A stretch of DNA of 64,000 nucleotides from Plantibacter sp. VKM Ac-2880 (GCF_015351235.1 NZ_JADKSJ010000002.1:868001-932000), one strand, 5' to 3'; shown: positions 15,532 to 24,299, counted from the first letter of the stretch. A program made the numbers and translations. Notes: generated by a model from the sequence alone, not told the origin.

Positions 15532-16566
15532 CTACTGCGTGCTGAACGCGGCGTCGAAGGACTGCTCGGGGAGCTTCCAGAGCAGGTTCCGGATGTACCC
15601 GACCGCCTCCTCAGCACCGTGCAGACGGTCCATGCCGGCGTCCTCCCACTCGATGGAGATCGGCCCGGCATAGCCGATGCTCGACAGGGCGCGGAAGGCG
15701 TCCTCCCACGGCACGTCGCCGTGACCGGTCGACACGAAGTCCCAACCGCGACGCGGGTCGCCCCAGGGCAGGTGCGAGCCGACGATGCCGGCGTGCCCGG
15801 TCGCCGGCCGGATCCGCGTGTCCTTGCAGTCGACGTGGTAGATCCGGTTCGCGAACTCGACGATGAAGCCGACGGGGTCGACGCCCTGCCACATCATGTG
15901 CGACGGGTCCCAGTTGAAGCCGAACGCGGGGCGGTGGTCGATCGCCTCGAGGGTGCGGACGCTCGTCCAGTAGTCGTAGGCGATCTCCGAGGGGTGCACC
16001 TCGTGCGCGAAGCGGACGCCCTCCGCGTCGAAGACGTCGAGGATCGGGTTCCACCGGGTCGCGAAGTCCTCGTAGCCGGCGTCGATGATCAAGGCCGGGA
16101 CGGGCGGGAACATCGCCGAGTACTGCCAGATCTTCGAGCCGGTGAAGCCGACGACCGTGTCGACGCCGAGCTTGCGGGCGACCCGGGCCGAGCGCTTCAT
16201 GTCCTCGGCCGCGCGCTGCCGGACACCCTCCGCGTCGCCGTCGCCCCAGGTGTAGTCGCGGACGATCGCCTGGTGGCGGAAGTCGATCGGGTCGTCGCAC
16301 ACCGCCTGACCGGTGAGGTGGTTGGAGATCGCGAAGACCTCGAGCCCGTGCCGGTCGAGGATGTCGAGGCGCGACTGCAGGTAGGCGTCGTCCTCGTCGG
16401 CCCGCTTCAGGTCGAGGTGGTCTCCGGAGGCCGCGATCTCGAGCCCGTCGTAGCCCCAGGACGCCGCCAGTCTCGCGACCTCCTCGAACGGGAGGTCGGC
16501 CCACTGCCCCGTGAACAGCGTCACGGGAAGTCGGCTCGCGTAGTGCTTGTCGGTGGTGTCGGTCAT
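15532..16566 (-). CDS. sugar phosphate isomerase/epimerase-like TIM-barrel protein
   Basis: A 344-residue AP-endonuclease-2-fold protein. LPVTLFTGQWADLPFEEVAR is the first strand. Metal-ligand positions are visible in FAHEVHPSEIAYD (Glu/His), GFNWDPSHMMWQGVDP (Asp/His), VDCKDTRI and ISIEWEDAGMD (Glu). It is the last gene of a four-gene operon, overlapping the Gfo/Idh/MocA gene by four bases. Family members isomerise, epimerise or eliminate keto-sugars; the exact substrate is unknown. Context with two oxidoreductases suggests action on a 3-keto-sugar or inositol-like intermediate. Confidence 0.88.
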   Translation of the reverse strand: MTDTTDKHYASRLPVTLFTGQWADLPFEEVARLAASWGYDGLEIAASGDHLDLKRADEDDAYLQSRLDILDRHGLEVFAISNHLTGQAVCDDPIDFRHQAIVRDYTWGDGDAEGVRQRAAEDMKRSARVARKLGVDTVVGFTGSKIWQYSAMFPPVPALIIDAGYEDFATRWNPILDVFDAEGVRFAHEVHPSEIAYDYWTSVRTLEAIDHRPAFGFNWDPSHMMWQGVDPVGFIVEFANRIYHVDCKDTRIRPATGHAGIVGSHLPWGDPRRGWDFVSTGHGDVPWEDAFRALSSIGYAGPISIEWEDAGMDRLHGAEEAVGYIRNLLWKLPEQSFDAAFSTQ

Positions 16567-17681
16567 GCGGTGATCCTCGTCTCGTCATCGGTGGAGGTGG
16601 CGACCGGTGTCCAATCGCCGGAGTCGGCGGCGTCCAGGACCGCCTCGGTGATGCGGGCGGCACGCAGGCCGTCCGCGAAGACGGGCAACCCGTCGGGGGC
16701 CTGCCCGGCCATCGCGGCGTAGCTGTCCGCGATGAAGGCGTTGAACGCGTCCTGGTAGCCCATCGGGTGGCCCGCCGGGACGATGGACAGCCGTGCGGCG
16801 TCCGGGTGCAGCTGGTCGGCGTCGCGCGGGAGCACCTGCGTGCCGGATCGGCGTCCCAACCACAGTGTCTCCGGAGCCTCCTGGTCGAAGCCGATGCTCA
16901 GCTCGGTCCCGGCGACCTCGAGGTGGAGGCGGTTCTTCCGGCCGGGCGCGACCTGGGAGACCAACAGGGTGCCGATGGCGCCACCCTCGAGCCGGATGAC
17001 GACGGCGGCGGCGTCCTCGGTGGTGACCTCCGCCGTGTTCGCGCGCTCGGCGAAGAAGGTGCGGACCGTCGAGCTCAGCTCCGTGATGCGTGCTCCCGTG
17101 ATGAACTCGATGAGGTCGACGAGATGCGACCCGATGTCCGCGAACGCGCGTGACCGCCCTCCGGCAGCGGCGTCGACGCGCCAATTGTCGTCCGTCTGGG
17201 CGAGCAGCCAGTCCTGCAGGTAGGACCCGCTGATGGTGAGCAGCGTTCCGAGGTCACCGGCCGCGACGCGCGCCCTGGCCTCGCGGACGAGCGGGTGGAA
17301 CCGGTAGACGAACGGCACGGTGCCGACGACGCCGGCCTCCGCGGCGGCTGTCACCAGCCGCTGCGCGGTGTCAGCGTCGGTCGCGAGCGGCTTCTCGCAG
17401 ACGACGTGCTTGCCGGCGGCGATGGCCGCGAGGGCCTGCTCGGCGTGGAGGGCGTTGGGCGTGCAGACGTGGACCACGTCGACCGCCGGATCGGCGAGCA
17501 CGGCGTCGAGCGAGTCGTATCCGCGCTCGAACCCCAGCTCGGCGGCGACCTCACGTGACCGCTCCGGCGTCGAGGCGACGACGCCCACCAGCCGGGCACC
17601 CGCTGCGCGAGCCGCCCGGCTGTGGACGGTGGCCATGAAGCCGCCGCCCACCACCGCGATGCCGGGAGCCGTCACGGTCAT
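16563..17681 (-). CDS. Gfo/Idh/MocA-family oxidoreductase
   Basis: A 372-residue NAD(P)-dependent sugar or inositol dehydrogenase. The N-terminal Rossmann motif is GIAVVGGGFMATVHSRAARA. VHVCTPNALHAEQALAAIAA and GKHVVCEKPLATD contain the catalytic Lys of the EKP motif. The C-terminal domain has FADIGSHLVDLIEFITGA with the His of the active site. The ATG at 17681 overlaps the upstream gene's TGA. It is the third gene of the operon, paired with a second oxidoreductase of the same family, which suggests successive or alternative oxidations of one substrate. Confidence 0.92.
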   Translation of the reverse strand: MTVTAPGIAVVGGGFMATVHSRAARAAGARLVGVVASTPERSREVAAELGFERGYDSLDAVLADPAVDVVHVCTPNALHAEQALAAIAAGKHVVCEKPLATDADTAQRLVTAAAEAGVVGTVPFVYRFHPLVREARARVAAGDLGTLLTISGSYLQDWLLAQTDDNWRVDAAAGGRSRAFADIGSHLVDLIEFITGARITELSSTVRTFFAERANTAEVTTEDAAAVVIRLEGGAIGTLLVSQVAPGRKNRLHLEVAGTELSIGFDQEAPETLWLGRRSGTQVLPRDADQLHPDAARLSIVPAGHPMGYQDAFNAFIADSYAAMAGQAPDGLPVFADGLRAARITEAVLDAADSGDWTPVATSTDDETRITA

Positions 17682-18787
17682 GCTCCGAGGGAACGGTCCG
17701 CCGGGGTCCACGCCTCGGGCAGCGCCGGAGCGAGTTCGACGGTGCTCACGACGTCGACCGAGGTGCGGCTGAGGCCGGACTCGGCGGTCGAGACCATGAC
17801 GTCGAGCACGTGGTACGCGAGCTCACCCGAGGCACGTTCCGGGCGTCCGGCGCGGATCGCCTGCGCGAGTTCGACGACACCGGTCCCACGACCCTGCGTC
17901 GGACCGGTCGACGGGATGGCCTCCGGCTCCTCGCCACCGCCGTAGACGAGCAGATCGCCCTCGAAGGTGTTCGGGTCGGGGACGACGAGCGTCCCGGTGG
18001 AGCCCGCGACCTCGAACTGCGTCCGTCCGAGCTTCGAGTCGAAACTGAACACGCTCTGCGCGAGCTGGCCGCTCTCGAACTCGAACAGGGCGCTCACGTG
18101 CGTCGGCACGGTCACGTCGAACGACTGCCCGGCGCGCGGGCCGGAGCCGATGGTGCGTTGCGGGAACGCCTGCGAGGCCAACGCCGTGACGCGGGCGATC
18201 GGGCCGAACAGCTGGACGAGGGCGGTGATGTAGTACGGGCCGATGTCGAAGAGCGGGCCGGCGCCGTCCTGGAACAGGAAGTCCGGGTTCGGGTGCCAGG
18301 ACTCCGGGCCAGGGCTCTGCATGAGCGTCAGGGCCGTGAGCGGCTGGCCGATGCCGCCGGCCTCGACCAGACGGCGGGCCGACTGAATGCCGGCACCGAG
18401 GAAGGTGTCGGGGGCGGTCGCGACGCGGAGTCCCTTGGCGTTCGCAGCCTCGAGCAACGCCTGGCCGCTCTCGCGGTCGAGCGCGAAGGGCTTCTCACTC
18501 CACACGTGCTTGCCGGCGTCGAGGATCTGCATGGCGACCTCGACGTGCACCTTCGGGATCGTCAGGTTGACGACGATCTCGATCTCGGGGTCGGCGAGGA
18601 GTTCGGCGACCGAACCGTGGCCGGGGACGCCGTACTTCTCGGCCTGCGTCTTCGCGCGCTCGAGGTCGAGGTCGGCGACGAACCGGACGTCGAGGTCCGG
18701 GAAGGTGACGAGGTTGCTGAGGTACTGGTCGCTGATGACGCCGGCGCCGATGAGGCCGACACCGACCGTTCCGGTGTTGTCGCTCAT
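17678..18787 (-). CDS. Gfo/Idh/MocA-family oxidoreductase (second paralogue)
   Basis: A 369-residue NAD(P)-dependent oxidoreductase, diverged from its neighbour. It has VGVGLIGAGVISDQYLSNLV for cofactor binding, VVNLTIPKVHVEVAMQILDA, GKHVWSEKPFALDRES with the EKP Lys, and GPLFDIGPYYITALVQLFGP, where Tyr replaces the His found at this point in the paralogue. The start MSDNTGTVG at 18787 overlaps the stop of the upstream gene. The two oxidoreductases differ enough that each probably has its own step. Confidence 0.92.
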   Translation of the reverse strand: MSDNTGTVGVGLIGAGVISDQYLSNLVTFPDLDVRFVADLDLERAKTQAEKYGVPGHGSVAELLADPEIEIVVNLTIPKVHVEVAMQILDAGKHVWSEKPFALDRESGQALLEAANAKGLRVATAPDTFLGAGIQSARRLVEAGGIGQPLTALTLMQSPGPESWHPNPDFLFQDGAGPLFDIGPYYITALVQLFGPIARVTALASQAFPQRTIGSGPRAGQSFDVTVPTHVSALFEFESGQLAQSVFSFDSKLGRTQFEVAGSTGTLVVPDPNTFEGDLLVYGGGEEPEAIPSTGPTQGRGTGVVELAQAIRAGRPERASGELAYHVLDVMVSTAESGLSRTSVDVVSTVELAPALPEAWTPADRSLGA

Positions 18788-19530
18788 GCCTGGACTCCGT
18801 TCGTGGTGAGGTAGGTGAAGCTCTGTTCGAGCCCCTGGAAGATGTCGCCGTCGAAGGCGTCGAACTCGACGACGCGCAACGCCTGCGGTGCTGCGTTGAT
18901 GATGTCGAGCACGGGGACGACGCCGGCGCCCGCGGGCAGCTGCTTCATCGTGTCGCGCGAGGCGTCGCCGTCCTTGACGTGGATGAACCGCACCCGGTCG
19001 CCGATGGATGCCAGGACGTCGACGGCGCGGCGGCCGCCGACCTCGACCCAGTAGGTGTCGACCTCGAACACGACCGCGGGGTCGGTGATGGCGGCGAGGT
19101 GCTCGAGGGGGCTCGTGCCGGCGACGTCGCCTTCGAGCTCCCACCAGTGGTTGTGGTACCCGACCTGCACCCCGTGCCCGGCGGCGACCTGGGCCGCGGC
19201 GTTGAGGTCGTCGGCGATCGAGGCGACCGAGTCCGCCGTGGCGAAGCGCTCGACGGCGATCGCGGGGTCGATGAGGACGCCGACCTGTTGTTCGGCGGCC
19301 GCGCCGAAGACGGCCGACAGGTCGATGCCGTCGTCGATGACCTTGCCGTGGGCACTCGGGGTGACGAGGCCCGCATCGTGGATGTCCTGCAGACTCACGC
19401 CGGGACCGAAGCCGAACGGCTCTGCCTGGCGGAAGCCGATGTCGGTGAGGCGCTGCAGCGCAGCGGCACGGTCCGCGCTCAGCGGCTCCCGTACCGAGTA
19501 GAGCTGGACGGAGAGGTGGGAAGTCGACAC
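18784..19530 (-). CDS. sugar phosphate isomerase/epimerase-like protein (first gene of operon)
   Basis: A 248-residue TIM-barrel protein. It has LSVQLYSVREPLSADRAAAL at the N-terminus, VGYHNHWWELEGD with His and Glu, VVFEVDTYWVEVGG with Asp, FIHVKDGDASRDTMKQLPAG and VVEFDAFDGD at the C-terminus. I chose the GTG at 19530 because an AGGAG site lies eight bases upstream; the TTG at 19542 would overlap that site. It is shorter than the fourth gene of the operon and clearly not its recent duplicate. Confidence 0.87.
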   Translation of the reverse strand: MSTSHLSVQLYSVREPLSADRAAALQRLTDIGFRQAEPFGFGPGVSLQDIHDAGLVTPSAHGKVIDDGIDLSAVFGAAAEQQVGVLIDPAIAVERFATADSVASIADDLNAAAQVAAGHGVQVGYHNHWWELEGDVAGTSPLEHLAAITDPAVVFEVDTYWVEVGGRRAVDVLASIGDRVRFIHVKDGDASRDTMKQLPAGAGVVPVLDIINAAPQALRVVEFDAFDGDIFQGLEQSFTYLTTNGVQA

Positions 19531-19578
19531 GATGCTCCTCAATGATGATGGTGTCAGGCAGCCGCTGCTGCGTGATCC

Positions 19579-19607
19579 AGGCTAGCCACACTTCTGTCGG
19601 TGGTCAA
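19579..19607 (-). promoter_or_regulatory. promoter of the sugar operon with ROK-type motif
   Basis: On the minus strand TTGACC (19602-19607) and TAGCCT (19579-19584) are separated by exactly 17 bases. Within the spacer lies CGACAGAAGT (19590-19599, read on the minus strand). The same ten bases occur at 20356-20365, just before the ROK regulator gene. Confidence 0.6.
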
Positions 19608-19684
19608 ACAAAAGTCCATCGCCCATCGTCGCTCGCTCGGCGACGAATACCGCCGGAGGCCGAAGTGTGCGGGACAATGGAATC

Positions 19685-20347
19685 GTGAACTCAGCCCTGC
19701 TCTCCCGGATCGTCGCTGACTCCAGCGACCGCATCTCGTGGCTGCGGGCACGGTCGCGCGGGATCACCGCGACCGACGTCGCGACCCTCTCCACCCCGGC
19801 CTCCATCCAGCGCGCGGCCGACGCGAAGCTCGGCGGCACCGGCTTCTCCGGGAACGCCTTCACCGACCACGGGCGGGCCCGCGAACCCGAGATCGCGCGC
19901 TGGGTCGCGGCGACCCACGGGATCAACCCCTCCTCGGCCCTCTTCCGGGCGGAGGTCGAGCACCGCCACCTCGCCACGCCCGACGGCATCGCCGTCACCG
20001 ATCGCGGTGCCGTCGTCCTCGCGGAGATCAAGACCACGACGAAGTCCTGGCGCTCGATCCCGCGCAACTACCTCCGCCAGGTGTGGTGGCAGCAGTACGT
20101 CATCGGCGCCGAACGCACGCTCGTCGTCTGGGAGGAGCACAAGGACTTCGTGCCCATCGACGACGAGCCACTCTGCCGCTGGGTGGAGCGCGACGACACC
20201 GAGATCGCGAAGCTCGTCGGCCTGGCGAACGCCCTCATCGACGAGTTGTACCACCGCACCAATCCGGCCGCCCGGCGTCCGGTCCCGCCGGAGCCCACTC
20301 CCGCCGCCCCGGCCCTCCGGGAGCCGCTGCTCAGCCTCGACTTCTGA
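19685..20347 (+). CDS. YqaJ-like recombinase/exonuclease-domain protein
   Basis: A 220-residue protein with a PD-(D/E)XK nuclease core of the YqaJ/lambda-exonuclease type. It has RSRGITATDVATL, DHGRAREPEIARW with a Glu, TPDGIAV with the acidic residue and AEIKTTTKSW with the E-x-K motif. WWQQYVIGAERTLVVWEE corresponds to the Q motif helix. YqaJ proteins are usually phage recombination exonucleases, but no phage genes surround this one. It appears as a single chromosomal gene between the sugar operon and the ROK regulator. The start GTG at 19685 is followed directly by a typical coding pattern. Confidence 0.75.
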   Translation: MNSALLSRIVADSSDRISWLRARSRGITATDVATLSTPASIQRAADAKLGGTGFSGNAFTDHGRAREPEIARWVAATHGINPSSALFRAEVEHRHLATPDGIAVTDRGAVVLAEIKTTTKSWRSIPRNYLRQVWWQQYVIGAERTLVVWEEHKDFVPIDDEPLCRWVERDDTEIAKLVGLANALIDELYHRTNPAARRPVPPEPTPAAPALREPLLSLDF

Positions 20348-20355
20348 CGGCAAGT

Positions 20356-20365
20356 CGACAGAAGT
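20356..20365. promoter_or_regulatory. CGACAGAAGT motif upstream of the ROK gene
   Basis: Identical ten bases to the motif in the sugar-operon promoter. It lies 26 bases before the ROK start codon and is embedded in CTTCTG...CAGAAG (20341-20364), an imperfect dyad. A shared regulator is inferred. Confidence 0.4.
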
Positions 20366-20390
20366 CGGTCGAGATGGTTGACTGTGCCCC

Positions 20391-21620
20391 ATGAACGAGC
20401 CGCAACGCCCCTCCCCCGGAGCACCGGGCGCCGGCGACCTCTTCCAGCTCTTCCGGAGCGGTGAGGCGCGGACGAAGTCCGAGCTCTGTACGCTCACTGG
20501 GCTCGCGCGCTCCACCGTGTCCCTGCGCATCGACGCCCTCGTCGACGCCGACCTCCTCCGCCCGGCCGGGGAGGCCGCGTCCTCGGGCGGCCGCCCGCCG
20601 GCCCGGATCGCGTTCAACCCGCTGGCGCGCGTCGTGGTCGCCGTCGACCTCGGCGCGACGCACGGGACGGTCGCCGTCACCGACCTCGCCGGCTCCATCC
20701 TCGCGACGAGTCGAGCCGAGCTCGAGATCTCCGCCGGCCCGGAACCGGTCCTGGACTGGGTCGTCGACGCGGCGACCGCGCTCCTCGCCGACCCGCTCGC
20801 CTGGACGACGCCGCAACCCACCACCCCGCTCGTCATCGGCATCGGCGTCGGGCTGCCGGGTCCGGTCGAGCACTCCACCGGTCGCCCGACGAATCCGCCC
20901 ATCATGCCCGGATGGGACCGCTTCGACGTGCCCGCCTACATCCGCCGGACGATCGACGTCCCCGTCCTCGTCGACAACGACGTCAACGTCCTCGCCCTCG
21001 GCGAGCACGCGATCTCCTGGCCGGACACCGACGACCTCGTGTATGTGAAGGTCTCGACCGGCATCGGCGCCGGCATCATCGCCGGTGGCGAACTCCAGCG
21101 GGGCGCGCTCGGTGCCGCGGGCGACATCGGCCATGTCCAGGTGCCCGTCGGCCGCGATTCGCCCCGCCCGGTCGACGACGAACGCGACCTCGAAGCCATC
21201 GCGAGCGGGCCCGCGATCGCCACGGCGCTCCGAGCCCAGGGGGTCGAAGCCTCCAGCAGCCGTGACGTCGCCGCCCTCATCCGCGCGGGTGACCGGGCGG
21301 CGATCGAGACCACGCGGCAGGCCGGCCGAGAGATCGGCGAGGTCCTCAGCGTCGTCGTGAACCTCCTGAACCCGTCGGTGATCGTCCTCGGCGGCACCAT
21401 GACCCGGGCGGGCGGGCATCTCCTCACCGGCGTCCGCGAAGTCGTCTACCGTCGGTCCATGCCCCTCGCCACCGGGCACCTCGGCATCGTCACCTCGACA
21501 GCCGGCGAGGAGGCCGGTGTGCTGGGAGCCGCGATCATGGTGCTCCGCGAAGCGCTGTCGGCCCCCGCCATCGATGCGATGACTCAGCCGCGGAGCCCGG
21601 TCGACGCCGCATCGAGCTGA
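20391..21620 (+). CDS. ROK-family transcriptional regulator
   Basis: A 409-residue regulator with an N-terminal winged helix (SELCTLTGLARSTVSLRIDALVDADLL) fused to a ROK sugar-kinase-like domain. ROK features are VVVAVDLGATHGTVAVTDLA, VDNDVNVLALGEHA and STGIGAGIIAGGELQRGALGAAGDIGH, in sugar-sensing positions. The usual CxCGxxGCxE zinc motif is absent; that region reads DDERDLEAIASG. NagC/XylR-type ROK proteins repress sugar catabolic operons. The nearby sugar operon with a shared promoter motif is the likely target. The 3' end overlaps the convergent DUF998-like gene by 37 bases. Confidence 0.9.
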   Translation: MNEPQRPSPGAPGAGDLFQLFRSGEARTKSELCTLTGLARSTVSLRIDALVDADLLRPAGEAASSGGRPPARIAFNPLARVVVAVDLGATHGTVAVTDLAGSILATSRAELEISAGPEPVLDWVVDAATALLADPLAWTTPQPTTPLVIGIGVGLPGPVEHSTGRPTNPPIMPGWDRFDVPAYIRRTIDVPVLVDNDVNVLALGEHAISWPDTDDLVYVKVSTGIGAGIIAGGELQRGALGAAGDIGHVQVPVGRDSPRPVDDERDLEAIASGPAIATALRAQGVEASSSRDVAALIRAGDRAAIETTRQAGREIGEVLSVVVNLLNPSVIVLGGTMTRAGGHLLTGVREVVYRRSMPLATGHLGIVTSTAGEEAGVLGAAIMVLREALSAPAIDAMTQPRSPVDAASS

Positions 21621-22351
21621 CGCGCGTCCTCCCCGACTGCGGCCACGCCCCCGCCGTCGTCCGAGCGACCGACCGTGAGCGCTTCGGCCAGGCCGTACCC
21701 GACCAGCCAGAGCAACGCGATCGTCATCGCCGCGAACTCCAACCAACTGCCGACCTGCTGCCCGATCTCGGCGAGCGACAACAGACCACCGATGCCGGCG
21801 ACGACCGCGACGGCCGCCCCGGCGATCCACGACACGCGTCGGACGACCCGGAGCCGGGCGCCGATCGCGGAGCCGATCATGGCGAGGCAGGCGAGCGTGA
21901 ACCCGAGCACCGCGAAGGAGATGTGCACGGCGTCCTGCACGGTGAACAGCGGGCTCGAGGGGATCGGGCACTCGTAGGTGCAGGTCACCTGCGAGGCGAC
22001 GAAGAAGCTGACGCTCGATCCGGCCACGAGCAGCCACGGGACGAGGATGCCCGCGATCCGGGACCGCTTCGGGCTCCCGTTGCCGGGGCGCGCCGCGCGC
22101 TGCAGCGCCACCGCGATGCTCAGGCCGCCGACCGCGACCATGAGGAGCGCCGCGTTGAACACCGGGGCGGTCACCTCGCCGGTGGCACCGAGCCCGCTCA
22201 CATAGCTGTTCTTGGCCAGGCTGAGCCGTGCGGCCCAGATCAGGATCGCGGCGATCACGACGAGGACGCCACCCACGGCGGCGAACACGAGGGCGGGTCG
22301 GCGACGGTCTCGTGACCGGGTGTCCGCCCCGAGACCTGGTGCGGGTGACAT
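21584..22351 (-). CDS. DUF998-like integral membrane protein
   Basis: A 255-residue protein with seven or so hydrophobic segments: LVFAAVGGVLVVIAAILIWA, FNAALLMVAVGGLSIAVAL, GILVPWLLVAGSSVSFFVAS, VHISFAVLGFTLACLAMIG and others. A CTYECPIPSS loop holds two Cys. The order of segments resembles the DUF998 family of uncharacterised actinobacterial membrane proteins. It starts at 22351, nine bases after the Pr6Pr stop, so the two form an operon. The function is unknown. Confidence 0.7.
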   Translation of the reverse strand: MSPAPGLGADTRSRDRRRPALVFAAVGGVLVVIAAILIWAARLSLAKNSYVSGLGATGEVTAPVFNAALLMVAVGGLSIAVALQRAARPGNGSPKRSRIAGILVPWLLVAGSSVSFFVASQVTCTYECPIPSSPLFTVQDAVHISFAVLGFTLACLAMIGSAIGARLRVVRRVSWIAGAAVAVVAGIGGLLSLAEIGQQVGSWLEFAAMTIALLWLVGYGLAEALTVGRSDDGGGVAAVGEDARQLDAASTGLRG

Positions 22352-22359
22352 CGTGCGGC

Positions 22360-22989
22360 TCACCCTCGGATCAACCGGGTCCGACTGAGGGCGATCACCG
22401 CGCACCCCATGAGGCCGATGAATCCTGCGATGGCGATGATGTATACGATCACCGCGCCGACCCCGCCGGGCTGAGCCGGGTTGAGGAACGGGTACGGGTA
22501 CCAGCCGACGATCGAGCCGCGGATCATCGTGTAGACGGTCCAGACCAGCGGGAACGCGATGATCCCCCACACCTGTCGCCACTCCAGCCGGGACTTTCCG
22601 GGCGTCACGATCCAGACGACCACCAGGTAGATGGGCGCGATGAGGTGCAAGACCTCGTTCGACCATCCGAGGGTGTGTCCCTGGTCGAGCTGGATGCCGC
22701 GGAGCAACAGGTTGTAGACGACCCCGGTGGTCGCCATGTAGGTGACGACGCTGCCGAGGAGGAGGTTGTACCAGGCGGGATCGCGTCGCATCCGGAAGCA
22801 GAAGCCGGCGCCGATCAGGAGCACGATCGCGCTCAGGGCGTTCGAGAGGATCGTGAAGTAGCTGAAGAAGTTCACGACGAAGTCCGCCGGCGCATCGCCG
22901 AACGACAGCGTGTAGACGAACTGCCCGACGATCGCGGCGATGATCACCCCGCCGGCGAGGATCCTGATGACTCCGAACAGTGCACGCAT
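22360..22989 (-). CDS. Pr6Pr-family membrane protein
   Basis: A 209-residue protein with six predicted membrane segments and the family's conserved FFSYFTILSNALSAIVLLIG and HLIAPIYLVVVWIV segments, plus WYPYPFLNP before the last two helices. Pr6Pr is named for six-TM proteins without known activity. The N-terminus MRALFGVIRILAGGVII fixes the start at 22989. The DUF998-like gene follows directly. Together they look like a small membrane module of unknown role. Confidence 0.85.
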   Translation of the reverse strand: MRALFGVIRILAGGVIIAAIVGQFVYTLSFGDAPADFVVNFFSYFTILSNALSAIVLLIGAGFCFRMRRDPAWYNLLLGSVVTYMATTGVVYNLLLRGIQLDQGHTLGWSNEVLHLIAPIYLVVVWIVTPGKSRLEWRQVWGIIAFPLVWTVYTMIRGSIVGWYPYPFLNPAQPGGVGAVIVYIIAIAGFIGLMGCAVIALSRTRLIRG

Positions 22990-23216
22990 GGCGCCACTGT
23001 ATCGGACCGACCGCGCGGCCCCGCAGTACCCGACATCCGTCGTGTCCCTCGACGTGGGGGAATCGTTTCCACCCAATTGACACCGCCGTAACAGCGCCGA
23101 CTCATTCGGCGGCTTTGATGAGAACAGAGCCGGACCACGTGCCGGAGCGAGACTCGTCGCCGAGCCGACCTCCGTCGGGTGGAGTGTTCGGGGGACGAAC
23201 GACGAAGGGGTACTCG

Positions 23217-24245
23217 ATGCGTCAAGGAGCCGGACATTCCTGGTCACTGGCGACCGCCACCGATGTGGTCAAGCCGGCACCGGAGCAGATGCGGGCCGCG
23301 GTGATCGACACGGTCGGCAGTCCTGAGGTGTTCCACATGCAGACGGTGCCGACGCCGAAGCCGGTGATGGCGGAGTTCCTCGTGCGCGTCGTGGCCGCCG
23401 GGGTGAACCCCATCGACGCCAAGACGCGCTCAGGGCGAGGGGTCTCCTCGGCCATCGAGACCATGCCGGCCGTCCTCGGCTACGACTTCAGCGGCATCGT
23501 CGTGGAGTCACCGTTCGCTGCGTCCGGTCTGCTCCCTGGCGACGAGGTCTACGGCATGACCGCGTTCCCGCGGACCGGCGGCAGCTACGCGGAGTACGTC
23601 GCCGTCTCCTCACTGAGCCTCACCCGGAAGCCGACGACGCTCTCGCACGTCGAGGCCGCCGGGGTACCACTCGCGGCACTCACCGCCTGGGGCATGGTCG
23701 TGGACGTCGCGAAGGCGCACGAGGGCCAGCGCATCCTGATCCACGCGGGCAGCGGCGGGGTCGGCCACTTCGCCGTCCAGTTCGCCACCTACTTCGGGGC
23801 CCGGGTGATCGCCACCGGCTCCGGCCGGAACGTCGGCTGGCTGAGGGAACTCGGCGCCCATCAGGCCGTCGATCACGACGCGGTGCGGTTCGAGGACGTC
23901 GTGTCGCAGGTCGACGTCGTCATCGACCTCGTCGGCAACACGGTCGACGACACGGGGACGCGATCCCTGTCCGTCCTGCGCCCGGGTGGACTCATCGTGA
24001 ACGCGCCGACCGGGTCGTGGCCGTCCCTCGTCGAGGATGCCCGAGCCGTCGGCGTCCGGGCCACCACGTTCCGGGTCGCCCCGGACGGTTCGACCCTCGA
24101 CACCATCGGGCGTCTGCTCGAGTCCGGCGACGTGCGGGTCTTCGTCGACCAGGTGTTCGAACTCGACGAGGTCCACCAGGCCCACACCGTCCTCGAGGGC
24201 GGTCATGCCAAGGGCAAGATCGTCCTGAAGGTCGCCGACGGCTGA
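23217..24245 (+). CDS. NADP-dependent quinone oxidoreductase-like protein (MDR family)
   Basis: A 342-residue zinc-independent medium-chain dehydrogenase/reductase. RAAVIDTVGSPEVFHMQTVP, AGVNPIDAKTRSGRG and MPAVLGYDFSGIVVESP are typical of quinone oxidoreductases. The cofactor loop is RILIHAGSGGVGHFAVQFAT. No structural or catalytic zinc Cys cluster is present. An AAGGGG site supports the start at 23217; the ATG at 23289 (MRAAVIDTVG) would remove a 24-residue extension and is the alternative. It ends just before a copy of the CAGGCTCAGG repeat. Confidence 0.88.
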   Translation: MRQGAGHSWSLATATDVVKPAPEQMRAAVIDTVGSPEVFHMQTVPTPKPVMAEFLVRVVAAGVNPIDAKTRSGRGVSSAIETMPAVLGYDFSGIVVESPFAASGLLPGDEVYGMTAFPRTGGSYAEYVAVSSLSLTRKPTTLSHVEAAGVPLAALTAWGMVVDVAKAHEGQRILIHAGSGGVGHFAVQFATYFGARVIATGSGRNVGWLRELGAHQAVDHDAVRFEDVVSQVDVVIDLVGNTVDDTGTRSLSVLRPGGLIVNAPTGSWPSLVEDARAVGVRATTFRVAPDGSTLDTIGRLLESGDVRVFVDQVFELDEVHQAHTVLEGGHAKGKIVLKVADG

Positions 24246-24250
24246 ACCCG

Positions 24251-24299
24251 CCCTTCGACAGGCTCAGGGACCGGCGGCGGCGTCAGGGACCGGGGTGGT
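24251..24299. repeat. CAGGCTCAGGGACC repeat, gene-end copy
   Basis: One full unit containing CCTTCGACAGGCTCAGGGAC (24251-24274) is followed by a half unit CGTCAGGGACCGGGG. It fills the gap between two convergent genes, from six bases past the oxidoreductase stop to the GNAT stop. Confidence 0.8.
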
